NCBI GenBank assembly: GCA_036001065.1
Contig: DASYUQ010000051.1
Location: 1-35,003 of the forward strand
Origin: Candidatus Methylomirabilota bacterium
Lineage (GTDB): Bacteria; Methylomirabilota; Methylomirabilia; Rokubacteriales; CSP1-6
DNA: 35,003 nt
Reading direction: 5' to 3'
Below the pieces are notes generated by a model. It was given only the letters and a program-made list of their open reading frames with translations. It was not told where the DNA came from and did not search any database. Of the stretch, positions 16,962-25,222 are shown piece by piece. Numbering within the stretch: the first letter of the stretch is position 1; each line of letters starts with the position of its first letter. The translations under genes were made by a program, and so were the position numbers.

Positions 16962-17882
16962 CTACCCCAGGCTCAGGTAGCGCTCCCCGGTGTCGGGCAA
17001 CAGGGTGACGACGAGCTGCTCGGGCCCGAGCTCCGCCGCCACGGCGCACGCGGCGAAGGCGGCCGCGCCGGCCGAGGTTCCCACCAGCAGCCCCTCCTCG
17101 CGCGTCAGACGCCGCGACCAGGCGAGCGCGTCCTCGTCGCGGACCTGGATCACGCGGTCGATGACCTGGCGATTGAGGACCCCGGGGACGAAGGAGGCGC
17201 CGATGCCCTGGATCGCGTGCGGGCGCGACCGGCCGCCCGAGAGCACCGGCGAACGCGCCGGCTCCACCGCGATCACCAGGACCCCCGGCGTCTTGTCCTT
17301 GAGCACTTCACCGACGCCCGTGATCGTTCCTCCCGTCCCTACGCCCGCCACGAACGCGTCGAGCCGCTGACCCTCGAGGGCCTCCAGGATTTCGAGCGCG
17401 GTCGTTCGGCGGTGCACCTCCGGGTTGGCGGGATTCTCGAACTGCTGGGGCATGAAGTAGTCGGGGTGCTCCCGCACGAGCTCCTGCGCCGCGAAGACCG
17501 CGCCCGTCATCCCCTCGATGGCCGGCGTGAGATGGAGCTCGGCGCCGAAGCGCGCGAGCAGCCGCTGGCGCTCGATGCTCATGTCGTCGGGCATGGTGAG
17601 GATGAGCCGGTATCCGTTCACGGCGGCGGCCATGGCGAGACCGATCCCGGTGTTGCCGCTCGTCGGCTCGACGATGGTGCCGCCGGGCTTGAGCCGCCCC
17701 CGGCGCTCGGCGTCCTCGAGCATCGCCACCGCGATCCGGTCCTTCACACTGCCGCCCGGATTCACCGACTCCAGCTTGGCCACGACGCGGGCGCCCCCGG
17801 CGGCGGGGAGCCGCCGGAGGCGGACCATGGGTGTCCAACCGATCAGCTCCAGAACCGTGGACGCGATTGCCGGGCGTGCCAT
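16962..17882 (-). CDS. cysM: cysteine synthase (CysM type)
   Basis: This PLP-dependent cysteine synthase has 306 residues. The PLP lysine is Lys47 in ESVNPGGSVKDR, followed by the asparagine loop EPTSGNTGIGLAM and the phosphate-binding GVGTGGTITGVGEVLK. GTSAGAAAFAA and VTLLPDTGERYLS are near the C-terminus. The chosen ATG is preceded by GAGG six bases upstream and lies 14 bases after the regulator gene. Because a CysO-like carrier and a Mec-like protease follow directly, it most likely uses thiocarboxylated CysO as sulfur donor, as mycobacterial CysM does with O-phosphoserine. Substrate choice cannot be proved here, and sulfide-dependent CysK activity is the alternative. Confidence 0.92.
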   Translation of the reverse strand: MARPAIASTVLELIGWTPMVRLRRLPAAGGARVVAKLESVNPGGSVKDRIAVAMLEDAERRGRLKPGGTIVEPTSGNTGIGLAMAAAVNGYRLILTMPDDMSIERQRLLARFGAELHLTPAIEGMTGAVFAAQELVREHPDYFMPQQFENPANPEVHRRTTALEILEALEGQRLDAFVAGVGTGGTITGVGEVLKDKTPGVLVIAVEPARSPVLSGGRSRPHAIQGIGASFVPGVLNRQVIDRVIQVRDEDALAWSRRLTREEGLLVGTSAGAAAFAACAVAAELGPEQLVVTLLPDTGERYLSLG

Positions 17883-17896
17883 GGGCTCCCTCGCCG

Positions 17897-18334
17897 TCAG
17901 ATGTGGTACATGGGCCGGGCCAGGCTCAGCCGCTCGCGCACGCGCGCGGCGAGCTCGCCGAAGGTGAGCCGGTCGACGACGGCGGACACGGCTTCGGCGA
18001 TGGCCCCCCACAGCTCGACCAGCTCGTGGCCGTCCCGCCAGGCGCGGTCCCGGCCCTGCGGCTCGAAGGGGGCGCTGGCGCCCTCCACCGCGCGCAACAC
18101 CTCGCCGACCGTGACCTGCTCCGGCGAGCGTGTGAGGTGGTAGCCGCCGGACGCCCCCCGCTTCGACGCGAGGAGATCGGCGCGCTTGAGCGCGAGCAGC
18201 ACCTGCTCCAGGTAGCGCTGCGGAATCCGCTGGCGCGCCGCGATCTCCTGGATCGGGATCAGCCCGCCACCATGGTGCAGCGCCAGGTCGAGCACCGCCC
18301 GGATGGCGTACTCGCCCTTGGCCGAGATCCTCAT
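17897..18334 (-). CDS. Rrf2-family transcriptional regulator (CymR-like)
   Basis: This is a winged-helix DNA-binding regulator of the Rrf2 family, 145 residues from the ATG at 18334 (a TTG at 18352 in the same frame is possible). The N-terminus MRISAKGEYAIRAVLDLA, IPQRYLEQVLLALKRADLL and SKRGASGGYHLTRSPEQVTVGEVLRAVEG are the family hallmarks. The protein contains no cysteine, so it cannot bind an Fe-S cluster as IscR does. In that respect it resembles CymR, the cysteine-metabolism repressor that uses cysteine synthase as partner. Standing directly before a cysteine synthase gene, a CymR-like role is a reasonable inference. Its operator is not recognised. Confidence 0.88.
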   Translation of the reverse strand: MRISAKGEYAIRAVLDLALHHGGGLIPIQEIAARQRIPQRYLEQVLLALKRADLLASKRGASGGYHLTRSPEQVTVGEVLRAVEGASAPFEPQGRDRAWRDGHELVELWGAIAEAVSAVVDRLTFGELAARVRERLSLARPMYHI

Positions 18335-18356
18335 GCGGGTGGCGCCCACCAATGCT

Positions 18357-19343
18357 TCACGCCTCCCGATCGTGCTCGAGCAGGCGCGCCGCGTCCTTGG
18401 CGAAGTAGGTGATGACGATGTCGGCGCCCGCGCGGCGGATCGCGGTGAGCGCTTCCATCATCGCGCGCCGCTCGTCGAGCCAGCCGAGCTGGCCGGCGGC
18501 CTTGATCATCGCGTACTCGCCGGAGACCGAGTAGGCCGCCAGCGGCACCCCGAACTCCGTCTTCGCCCGGGAGATGACGTCGAGGAAGGGTAACGCCGGC
18601 TTGACCATGACGATGTCCGCGCCCTCGTCCAGGTCGAGCGCGATCTCCCTCATCGCTTCCGCGCCGTTGGCCGGGTCCATCTGGTACGCGCGGCGGTCGC
18701 CGAACTGTGGCGCCGAGTCCGCCGCGTCCCGGAAAGGCCCGTAGAAGCAGGAGGCGTACTTGGCCGAGTAGGCCAGGATGGGCACCTCCGCGTAATTGCC
18801 CTCGTCGAGAGCCTCGCGGATGGCTCCCACGCGGCCGTCCATCATGTCCGAGGGCGCCACCATGTCGGCGCCGGCCTCGGCGTGGGAGACGGCCACCCTG
18901 GCCAGCAGCTCCAGCGTCGGGTCGTTGCGGACGGCCCCGTCTTCGACGACGCCGCAGTGGCCGTGGCTCGTGTACTGGCACAGACAGACATCGGTGAAGA
19001 CAAGGAGATCGGGCACGGTATCCTTCACCGCTCGCACCGCCTGCTGGACGATACCGTCCTCGGCGTACGCCTCCGAGCCGCGCGGGTCCTTCTCCTCGGG
19101 GAGCCCGAAGAGCAGCAACGCGGGGATGCCCATGCCCGCCACATCCTTGGCGTCCTTGAGCAGCTCGTCGATCGAGAGCCTGAACTGGCCCGGCATGGAG
19201 GCGATCGGGTCGCGGATGCCGCGGCCATGGACGGCGAAGACGGGGTAGACGAGATCGTCCACCCCGAGCCGCGTCTCGCGCACGAGCTTGCGCAGCAGCG
19301 GCTTCTCCCGGAGACGTCTCGGACGAAAGACCGGCTGTCCCAT
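18357..19343 (-). CDS. hemB: delta-aminolevulinic acid dehydratase (porphobilinogen synthase)
   Basis: HemB condenses two 5-aminolevulinate molecules into porphobilinogen. It has 328 residues from the ATG at 19343, which has an ideal AGGAGG eight bases upstream and overlaps the hemD stop by one base (TGATG). The zinc-type cysteine triad is Cys120, Cys122 and Cys130 ([14 protein letters not shown]). The two active-site lysines are Lys195 ([16 protein letters not shown]) and Lys248 ([10 protein letters not shown]). [14 protein letters not shown] is also conserved. The enzyme is therefore expected to depend on zinc. It stands between hemD and the Rrf2 gene in the operon. Identification is firm. 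Confidence 0.97.
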   Translation of the reverse strand: MGQPVFRPRRLREKPLLRKLVRETRLGVDDLVYPVFAVHGRGIRDPIASMPGQFRLSIDELLKDAKDVAGMGIPALLLFGLPEEKDPRGSEAYAEDGIVQQAVRAVKDTVPDLLVFTDVCLCQYTSHGHCGVVEDGAVRNDPTLELLARVAVSHAEAGADMVAPSDMMDGRVGAIREALDEGNYAEVPILAYSAKYASCFYGPFRDAADSAPQFGDRRAYQMDPANGAEAMREIALDLDEGADIVMVKPALPFLDVISRAKTEFGVPLAAYSVSGEYAMIKAAGQLGWLDERRAMMEALTAIRRAGADIVITYFAKDAARLLEHDREA

Positions 19344-20179
19344 CACTCGTTCCTCCTGCCCGACCGGAGCGCCGAGCGACCCAGCCCCGGCCCCCGCCCC
19401 CAAAAATGCTCCACGATGGCCCGCGCCAGGGCGGGGATCGTGTACTCCCGCGGCGTCACGTGCGTCGTGATCCCGTACTCGGCGGCCGTCGCCGCGGTGA
19501 CCGGTCCGATCGAGGCGACCGTCACCCGCTCCATCCAGGCGCGACGCTCCTCGTCACTGAACAGCTCGGCGAAGTTGCGCGCGGTCGACGAGCTGGTGAA
19601 CGTCACCGCGTCCACCGTCCCCCCGGCCAGCGCCTCCCGCAAGCGCGCGGCGCTGGCGTCGACCCGGCGGGTAGTATACGCAGGCACTTCCCTCACCGTC
19701 GCGCCGAGCCGCCCCAACTCTTTCGGCAGCACATCGCGCGTCTGCTCCGCCCGGGGCAGCAGCACGCGGTCGTGAGGCCCGATCTCGCCGCGCAGCCGCT
19801 CCACGAGCCCCTCGGCTCGATAGTCGGCGGGCACCGCGTGGGGGCGGAGGCCATGCTCGGCCAGCGTCTCGGCCGTCGCCGGACCGATCGCCGCCACCCG
19901 GAGGTGCCGGAACGCGCCCCAGCCCAGCCCACGCTCCCGGAGCCGGCGGTCCACCATGGTCACGCCGTTCACGCTGGTGAAGATCACCCATGTGAAGGTG
20001 TCCAGGCTGTCGAGCGCCCGGTCCAGCGGCGTCCAGGAGGGCGGCGGCTCGATGGCGATCATCGGCACCTGCAGCACACGGGCGCCCTCCGCCTCCAGCA
20101 GCTCGACGAACCGCTGGGCCTGCTCGGCAGCCCGCGTGACGACGATCGTCCGCCCCTCGAGGCCTCCAGCGGCCTTCAC
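19343..20179 (-). CDS. hemD: uroporphyrinogen-III synthase
   Basis: HemD cyclises hydroxymethylbilane to uroporphyrinogen III with inversion of ring D. It has 278 residues if the GTG at 20179, overlapping the hemC stop by four bases (GTGA), is the start. Another GTG at 20188 is possible. The family is poorly conserved, but [20 protein letters not shown] at the N-terminus, [45 protein letters not shown] and [16 protein letters not shown] are characteristic. The two-lobed fold is implied by the repeated FTS and IGP segments. The open frame continues far upstream antisense-like through hemC and is not coding there. Confidence 0.93.
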   Translation of the reverse strand: MKAAGGLEGRTIVVTRAAEQAQRFVELLEAEGARVLQVPMIAIEPPPSWTPLDRALDSLDTFTWVIFTSVNGVTMVDRRLRERGLGWGAFRHLRVAAIGPATAETLAEHGLRPHAVPADYRAEGLVERLRGEIGPHDRVLLPRAEQTRDVLPKELGRLGATVREVPAYTTRRVDASAARLREALAGGTVDAVTFTSSSTARNFAELFSDEERRAWMERVTVASIGPVTAATAAEYGITTHVTPREYTIPALARAIVEHFWGRGPGLGRSALRSGRRNE

Positions 20180-21123
20180 GATGGCCACCGGCCGGGATTG
20201 AGCGCCGCCACCGACGCGGCGCCTTGTGCGAGGAGCCCCTCGGCCAGTCCCCGGCCCAGGCGCTCGGCATCCTCCGGCGCGCCCCCGGCCTCGGCCCTCA
20301 GGATCCGCCGCCCATCCTCGCTCGCCACCACCGCGGTCATGGTCAAGCGCGCACCCACCACGGCGCGCGAGACCACGGCGTGCCCGGCCATGGGCGTGGC
20401 GCAAGAGGCGCCGAGCCGTCGCAGAAAGGCGCGCTCGGCCAGCGCGCATGTCCGCGTCTCGGCGTGGTCGAGCGCGCGGACCAGCCGCAGCGTTGACCCG
20501 TCGTCGCGGCGCACCTCGATGCCGAGGATCCCCTGGCCCACGGCAGGCACGAAGCGGTCGGGCGCCAGCGGCGTGACGTGGGGGGGATGCAGGCCGAGCC
20601 GGGACAACCCAGCCGCCGCCAGGATGAGCGCGTCGCAGGCGCCGGCGGTCAGCTTGCGCATCCGCGTGTCGACGTTTCCGCGGATCGGCTCGACGACCAG
20701 GTCGGGGCGGACCGCCAGCGCGAAGGCCCGCCGCCGAAGGCTGGAGGTGCCGACGACGGCCGCCTTCGGCAGATCCTCCAGGCCCCCGCCGGCCCGCGTG
20801 ACCACGACGTCGCGCGGGTCCTCCCGCTCCGCGAAGGCGGCCAGCACGAGCCCATCGGGCTGTTCGGCGGGAAGGTCCTTGAGACTGTGGACGGCGGCGT
20901 CGATCGTGCCTTCCGCCAGCGCCTCCTCCAGCTCGCGCACGAACAGTCCCTTGCCGCCGAGCTCCGCCAGCCGTGCCCCGAACAGACGATCGCCTTCGGT
21001 CTTGACGGGAATGATCTCGATCTCGGCACCCAGGCGACGGAGCCCCTCGGCGACGGCGGCGGCCTGGGCCAGCGCCAGCGGGCTCGAGCGTGTGCCCAGC
21101 CGGATCACGGGTCGATTGTCCAT
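20176..21123 (-). CDS. hemC: hydroxymethylbilane synthase (porphobilinogen deaminase)
   Basis: HemC polymerises four porphobilinogens into hydroxymethylbilane. The 315-residue protein begins MDNRPVIRLGTRSSPLALAQA. It has the domain 1 signatures HSLKDLP (residues 79-85) and GTSSLRRRA (125-133), RGNVDTRMRKL (148-158) and AVGQGILGIE. The dipyrromethane cofactor is expected on Cys241 in LGASCATPMAGHA, close to Cys242 of E. coli. It lies nine bases after hemA. In most members the segment after the substrate loop reads KTTGD; here it is KTEGDRLF, a minor difference. Identification is firm. Confidence 0.97.
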   Translation of the reverse strand: MDNRPVIRLGTRSSPLALAQAAAVAEGLRRLGAEIEIIPVKTEGDRLFGARLAELGGKGLFVRELEEALAEGTIDAAVHSLKDLPAEQPDGLVLAAFAEREDPRDVVVTRAGGGLEDLPKAAVVGTSSLRRRAFALAVRPDLVVEPIRGNVDTRMRKLTAGACDALILAAAGLSRLGLHPPHVTPLAPDRFVPAVGQGILGIEVRRDDGSTLRLVRALDHAETRTCALAERAFLRRLGASCATPMAGHAVVSRAVVGARLTMTAVVASEDGRRILRAEAGGAPEDAERLGRGLAEGLLAQGAASVAALNPGRWPS

Positions 21124-21132
21124 AGGCGCGCC

Positions 21133-22437
21133 TCAGTCGCCGGGGCCCCAGCCCCGGTCCGACTTGCGGCTCGCACGACCCAGCCCGAAGAGTTCGTGGA
21201 CCAGCTCCATCCAAGAGCGACCGGCGCCGGCCCGCGAGGACTCGCGCAGCTTCGTGATGGGGGCGTGCAGGATCTTGTTGACGATCGCGGTGGACACGGC
21301 CTCGATCGCCTCGCGGATCTCCGGTGAAGCGTTCGGCCGGCGCGCCAGCGCCTTGCGGACCTCCCCGATCCGGATCGCCTCCAGTCGGTCGCGCAGGGAG
21401 ACGATGGTGGGGATGATCGCCACGTCCGCGAGCCGGGCCAGGAACTTCGCCACCTCCCGCTCGACCAGGGCCTCCGCCCGCTGGGCCTCGCGGGCCCGCT
21501 CGCGCAGGTTGGAGTCGACCACCTGTTTGAGGTCGTCGATGTCGTAGCAGTAGACGTTGCCCAGCCCGCCCACGCTCGGCTCGACGTCGCGCGGCACCGC
21601 GATGTCGATGAAGAACAGTGGCCGCGCCCGCCGCCCGTGCATGATCCGCGCGACCGCCTCCCGGGTGACGATCGGCTGCGGGGCGCCCGTGGACGTGATG
21701 GCGATGTCCACGGCCGCCAGCGCGGTCGGCAGCTCCTCGAAGGGCACGGCCGTGCCCGCCAGGGCCCGGGCCACCTCCTGGGCGCGGGCCCACGTTCGGT
21801 TCACGACGTAGATGGGGAACGCGCCCTGCTCCAGCAGGTGCCGCGCCGCCAGCTCGCCCATCTTCCCGGCGCCCAGCAGCAGGACCGCCTTGCCGGTGAG
21901 GCCCGCGAAGATCTTCTTGGCCAGCTCGACCGCGGCGAAGGAGACGGAGACGGCGTGGCGTCCGATCTCCGTCTCCGTCCGCACCCGCTTGGCCACGGCG
22001 AACGCCTGGGTGAAGAGCGTGTGGAGGGTCGGCCCGACCGTCTCGCACGACCGGGCCAGCGCGAAGGCGTCCTTGACCTGGCCGAGGATCTGGGGCTCAC
22101 CGACCATCATGGAATCGAGGCTGGAGGCAACGCGAAACGCGTGGCGCACCGCCTCACCGTCGAGGTGCGTGTACAGGTAGGGTTCGAGGCTCGCCGGATC
22201 GAAGCCGCGGTGGCGGCAGAGGTGGCGGAACGCCACCGCCCGCGCCTCACCGGGTACGTCGGCCACGCCGTAGACCTCGACGCGGTTGCAGGTCGAGAGG
22301 ATGAGAGCCTCGTTCACCAGGCCGGTCGCCTGGACGTCGCGCAGGATCTCGCGGAGCTTGTCCTCCTCCACCGCGAGCTGCTCGCGGACGCCGACCGGCG
22401 CGGCACGGTGGTTCAAGCCGCTGGCGAAGAGCGTCAT
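21133..22437 (-). CDS. hemA: glutamyl-tRNA reductase
   Basis: HemA reduces glutamyl-tRNA to glutamate-1-semialdehyde with NADPH, the first step of the C5 heme pathway. The product is then used by HemL, encoded further down the operon. The protein has 434 residues and starts at an ATG overlapping the upstream stop by one base. The catalytic Cys50 lies in ILSTCNRVEVYG. SLDSMMVGEPQILGQVKDAF follows around residues 105-125, the nucleotide-binding VLLLGAGKMGELAARHL near 180, and FIDIAVPRDVEPSV near 290. A C-terminal dimerisation helix domain completes a normal architecture. Confidence 0.97.
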   Translation of the reverse strand: MTLFASGLNHRAAPVGVREQLAVEEDKLREILRDVQATGLVNEALILSTCNRVEVYGVADVPGEARAVAFRHLCRHRGFDPASLEPYLYTHLDGEAVRHAFRVASSLDSMMVGEPQILGQVKDAFALARSCETVGPTLHTLFTQAFAVAKRVRTETEIGRHAVSVSFAAVELAKKIFAGLTGKAVLLLGAGKMGELAARHLLEQGAFPIYVVNRTWARAQEVARALAGTAVPFEELPTALAAVDIAITSTGAPQPIVTREAVARIMHGRRARPLFFIDIAVPRDVEPSVGGLGNVYCYDIDDLKQVVDSNLRERAREAQRAEALVEREVAKFLARLADVAIIPTIVSLRDRLEAIRIGEVRKALARRPNASPEIREAIEAVSTAIVNKILHAPITKLRESSRAGAGRSWMELVHELFGLGRASRKSDRGWGPGD

Positions 22438-23243
22438 CAGGAGCCGTGCTTGCCCGGCAGGAACAGTCCCGCGCCCAGCGTCAGCACCAGCGCGACGAAT
22501 CCGACGATGGAGAAGTACGCGGCGCGCCGGCCGTGCCATCCGGCGGCGGCCCGCCCCGCCAGAGTCGCCGCGTAGATGGCCCAGGCGACGAACGAGAGCA
22601 TTGCCAGGGGGTCGAAGGCGAAGACGCTGCCCCAGGCGGCGGTCGCCCACAGCGCGCCGAGGATGATGCCCGTGGTGAGGAACGGGAAGCCGACGGCGAG
22701 CGTGCGGTACGTGAGCCGGTCGAGGGTCGCGAGCGCCGGCAGCCGGTAGTAGAACGCTCCAGGCCGCTTGGCCTTGAGCTGGCGCTCCTGGAGGAGATAC
22801 ATGAGCGCGCCGGCGAAGTTGAGGACGAAGGCGGCGATGCCGACGAGCGCCAGCGCGATGTGCACCCACATCCATGCGCTCGACAGCGCGCGGTCCACCT
22901 GCCCGAGGCTGAGGGGCCGGGCGGCGGAGGACACGCTCAGCATCAGCACGACGGGCAGCACGAAGGCGCCCAGGACCTTGACGCCGTACTGGCGCTCCAC
23001 CCACATCGTCAGCCCCACCGCCACCCACACCGCCACCGAGACGGCCTCCGTGAGGCTGCCGAGCGGGGGACGGCCCATCTCTACACCGAGCATGATGAGG
23101 GCGACGGTGTGACATGCCCATCCCGCAAGCGTCGCGACCGAGGCGAGGCGATGGACCAACTCCTCGCGCTGGATGAGATGGGCCAGGGCTAGCCCGGTGG
23201 CGCACACATAGGCGATGACGGCGAGCGTGAACACGGACGGCAT
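22437..23243 (-). CDS. CcsA/HemX-like cytochrome c assembly membrane protein
   Basis: This is a polytopic membrane protein of 268 residues with about eight helices. It belongs to the CcsA/CcmC/HemX superfamily that handles heme for cytochrome c maturation or modulates HemA. VFTLAVIAYVCATGLALAHL opens the first helix. SSAWMWVHIALALVGIAAFV and LDRLTYRTLAVGFPFLTTGI are family-like segments with a candidate heme-ligand histidine. The tryptophan-rich motif WGxxWxWDP of true CcsA appears only in weakened form (AAWGSVFAFDPLAML). Its position first in a hem operon, directly before hemA, is that of hemX in Bacillus. HemX-type and CcsA-type roles cannot be separated from sequence alone. Confidence 0.82.
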   Translation of the reverse strand: MPSVFTLAVIAYVCATGLALAHLIQREELVHRLASVATLAGWACHTVALIMLGVEMGRPPLGSLTEAVSVAVWVAVGLTMWVERQYGVKVLGAFVLPVVLMLSVSSAARPLSLGQVDRALSSAWMWVHIALALVGIAAFVLNFAGALMYLLQERQLKAKRPGAFYYRLPALATLDRLTYRTLAVGFPFLTTGIILGALWATAAWGSVFAFDPLAMLSFVAWAIYAATLAGRAAAGWHGRRAAYFSIVGFVALVLTLGAGLFLPGKHGS

Positions 23244-23261
23244 AACGTCAGATTTCCCAGG

Positions 23262-23267
23262 AGTTTA
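23262..23267 (-). promoter_or_regulatory. candidate -10 element upstream of the hem operon
   Basis: The minus strand shows TGGTAAACT in an AT-rich patch (23246-23282), 19 bases before the ATG of the CcsA/HemX-like gene. TAAACT resembles a -10 box with an upstream TG. No convincing -35 box is seen. The 85-base gap after fdhE is the only sizeable break before the hem operon, so a promoter is expected here. Confidence 0.3.
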
Positions 23268-23328
23268 CCATATTTCCGATGCGTGTCTGCGAGAGCCGAA
23301 CCCCGCGTCTGCTGGGGGGGAGACCCGC

Positions 23329-24204
23329 TCAGGCGCCGGGGCGGCTCGCCCGCTCGAGGTCGATGAGGGTCGGAACGGCGCGCCAGTACCCGGCGCGATG
23401 CGCTACCAGGTCGAGGTGGGGAGACCCCCAGTCCTCGACCAGCGCCGATCCGGCGTTCCAGCGGACGCGGCGATCGAGCTCCTTCAGGTAGCCGTGGCAC
23501 TTCCGGCAACCACCGATCAGGTAGCCTTCCTCCCTGTCTTCGGCCTGGAACTTGACGATGTCCTTCGAGTCCAGGCTGCCGCAATAGGAACACTTGAGCC
23601 GGGGAAAGATCCAGGCTCCGCCGCAGAGGTGGCAGGCCAGACGCCGCCCGCCGTTTTCCACGATGTCGGTGAACCCGGCCGGCGCGCCGCAGAACGGGCA
23701 GACGCCGAGCTCCCACACGCCGTCGCTGAAGTGCGCGCGGCACCCGGCGAAGTAGTCCTCCAGGACCGGGCGGAGAGCGCTTCCCGCGAGAAAGCCGAGG
23801 GCGTCCGGCTGTAGCCCGAGGCGCTCGCGGATCGTCGCGGATCCGAGCGTGCCCTTTCCCGGCAGGAGCGCCGCCGGCGTCACTTCACCCCCGTCCCACG
23901 CCTGGGCGAATCGCCGGAGCGCCTCGTCGTCCGTGCCGGCGGCGAACAGCAACTCCATCGCGGGAACCAGCAGGTCCTCGAGCGCCTCGGGCTCCACGAC
24001 CGGAGAGGTTTCGGCCAGGAGCGGAACGCCACGCCGCCAGCGCTCCCGACACTCGGCGGCCGTCCAGCCGAGCGGCGCAACGCGCTCGCCCGACCAGCGG
24101 CTCCAGGCCACCAGGATCTCGCGGTAGGCCTTCAGCGGCTCACGGAACGTCGGGCGCCGCTCGAGCAACGCCTCCCATTCCGCCAGAAGCGTGGCGTAGA
24201 TCAC
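23329..24204 (-). CDS. fdhE: formate dehydrogenase accessory protein FdhE
   Basis: FdhE is a cytoplasmic iron-binding protein needed for assembly of exported, Tat-dependent formate dehydrogenases. It has 291 residues and starts at a GTG with AGAGG eight bases upstream. The C-terminal half carries the rubredoxin-like CXXC pairs: CPFC, CHLC, CSYC and CRKC, in a context typical for the family (GVCPFCGAPAGF, LKCSYCGSLDSK, GGCRKCHGYLKE). The N-terminal half is helical and variable. It follows the membrane subunit of the formate dehydrogenase, separated by 76 bases holding a strong hairpin. Its expression may therefore be lower than that of the structural genes. Confidence 0.94.
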   Translation of the reverse strand: MIYATLLAEWEALLERRPTFREPLKAYREILVAWSRWSGERVAPLGWTAAECRERWRRGVPLLAETSPVVEPEALEDLLVPAMELLFAAGTDDEALRRFAQAWDGGEVTPAALLPGKGTLGSATIRERLGLQPDALGFLAGSALRPVLEDYFAGCRAHFSDGVWELGVCPFCGAPAGFTDIVENGGRRLACHLCGGAWIFPRLKCSYCGSLDSKDIVKFQAEDREEGYLIGGCRKCHGYLKELDRRVRWNAGSALVEDWGSPHLDLVAHRAGYWRAVPTLIDLERASRPGA

Positions 24205-24227
24205 TGGCTCGTCCTCTTTTTAAAGCA

Positions 24228-24256
24228 CGAGGGGCCCCGGCGAGCGGGGCCCCTCG
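24228..24256 (-). terminator. strong hairpin between the formate dehydrogenase structural genes and fdhE
   Basis: A perfect 12-base stem (CGAGGGGCCCCG with its complement, 24228-24239 and 24245-24256) encloses a five-base loop. On the minus strand the stem is followed by TGCTTTAAAAAG, which gives only a short U-run. It lies 25 bases after the stop of the NrfD-like gene and 24 bases before the fdhE start. It can act as a partial terminator or as a 3' stabiliser of the structural-gene mRNA. Confidence 0.65.
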
Positions 24257-24280
24257 ACTGACGCCGGCGCCGGGTCGGAG

Positions 24281-25222
24281 TTAGGACAGCACCCTCTGAC
24301 CCGCGACGATGATCACGTACTTGACCAGGAAGCCGCCGACGAGCACCAGCACTGAGACGAGCGCCGTCATGCCGGGGGTCGCCTTCCTGATTGCGCCCCC
24401 CACTTGCAGGAGCAGCGGGATCACCAGCCCCAGCCCCACGGCGCCCCCCCAGAAGAAGATGGCGTCGGAGCCGATCAGGAGTTGGGCCAGCGCCTCGCGG
24501 ATGCCCCGCGACCCGGTGGCCGAGACACTGACCACGAACAGCGCCAGGAACACCAGCTCGAGGATCAGGGCGAAGGCGGTGATCTTCATGAGGCGCGACA
24601 GCGAATCCGCGGTCCCGCCCCCGAGGAGGCTCAGGATCAAGGCGATGGCGGCACCACCGGTGGCGGCGCCGACCGCGAGGAACAGCGCGCCCAGCCAGTG
24701 GGCGCTGATAAACAGCGGCCGCGCGGTGGCGTCGAGCAGCACGCCCGGGTAGGCGGCGATGAAAAATCCAAAAACGCCGCCGACGATGCCGATGATGACA
24801 CGGGCGGGGCCGAGGCGCGGGTTGCCGCGGTCCTCCAGGAACGTCAGGAGGGCGGCCAGGAACGCGCAGGCGCTGAACAGCACGAGGGCCCAGGCCCCGG
24901 CGCTCATCGGGGAGAACGGCTTGAGATGGAATGGCCCGACGGTGATCGCGTACATGCCGATCGCCGTGGTCGGCTTGGACACCATCAGCATGTGCAGGAA
25001 CCGGCTCGGGATCCCGAGATCCACGGTCAGCAGGATCGGGCCCGGGATGATCGCCAGCAGCGCGACATAGTAGCCGACGCGCGTCAGGTCGCGGTAGCGG
25101 TGGGGGTCGAGGAGGCTGGCCACCGTGGCGATGACGAACGCGCCGCCGGCGACCCCCCCCAGGAAGAAGTAGAGGTCGATGAGGAGCGGCCAGTCGGCGC
25201 TCTTGAGGAGTCCGGGTTCCAT
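24281..25222 (-). CDS. formate dehydrogenase NrfD-type membrane subunit
   Basis: This integral membrane protein of 313 residues belongs to the NrfD/PsrC family, with eight or nine helices. The first hydrophobic stretch, LLIDLYFFLGGVAGGAFVIA, and ALLAIIPGPILLTVDLGIPSRFLHM are characteristic. It should anchor the FdhA-FdhB pair and pass electrons to quinone. The classical partner of FdnG-type enzymes is instead a diheme cytochrome b (FdnI); no histidine-ligand cytochrome b is present here. Its ATG overlaps the fdhB stop by one base, so the three structural genes are translationally linked. Function follows from context. Confidence 0.9.
   Translation of the reverse strand: MEPGLLKSADWPLLIDLYFFLGGVAGGAFVIATVASLLDPHRYRDLTRVGYYVALLAIIPGPILLTVDLGIPSRFLHMLMVSKPTTAIGMYAITVGPFHLKPFSPMSAGAWALVLFSACAFLAALLTFLEDRGNPRLGPARVIIGIVGGVFGFFIAAYPGVLLDATARPLFISAHWLGALFLAVGAATGGAAIALILSLLGGGTADSLSRLMKITAFALILELVFLALFVVSVSATGSRGIREALAQLLIGSDAIFFWGGAVGLGLVIPLLLQVGGAIRKATPGMTALVSVLVLVGGFLVKYVIIVAGQRVLS

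Noticed and set aside
19343-22048. A 901-codon minus-strand frame that includes hemD.
   Set aside because: Only the last 278 codons look like a protein (HemD). The upstream part overlaps hemC and hemA in another frame.
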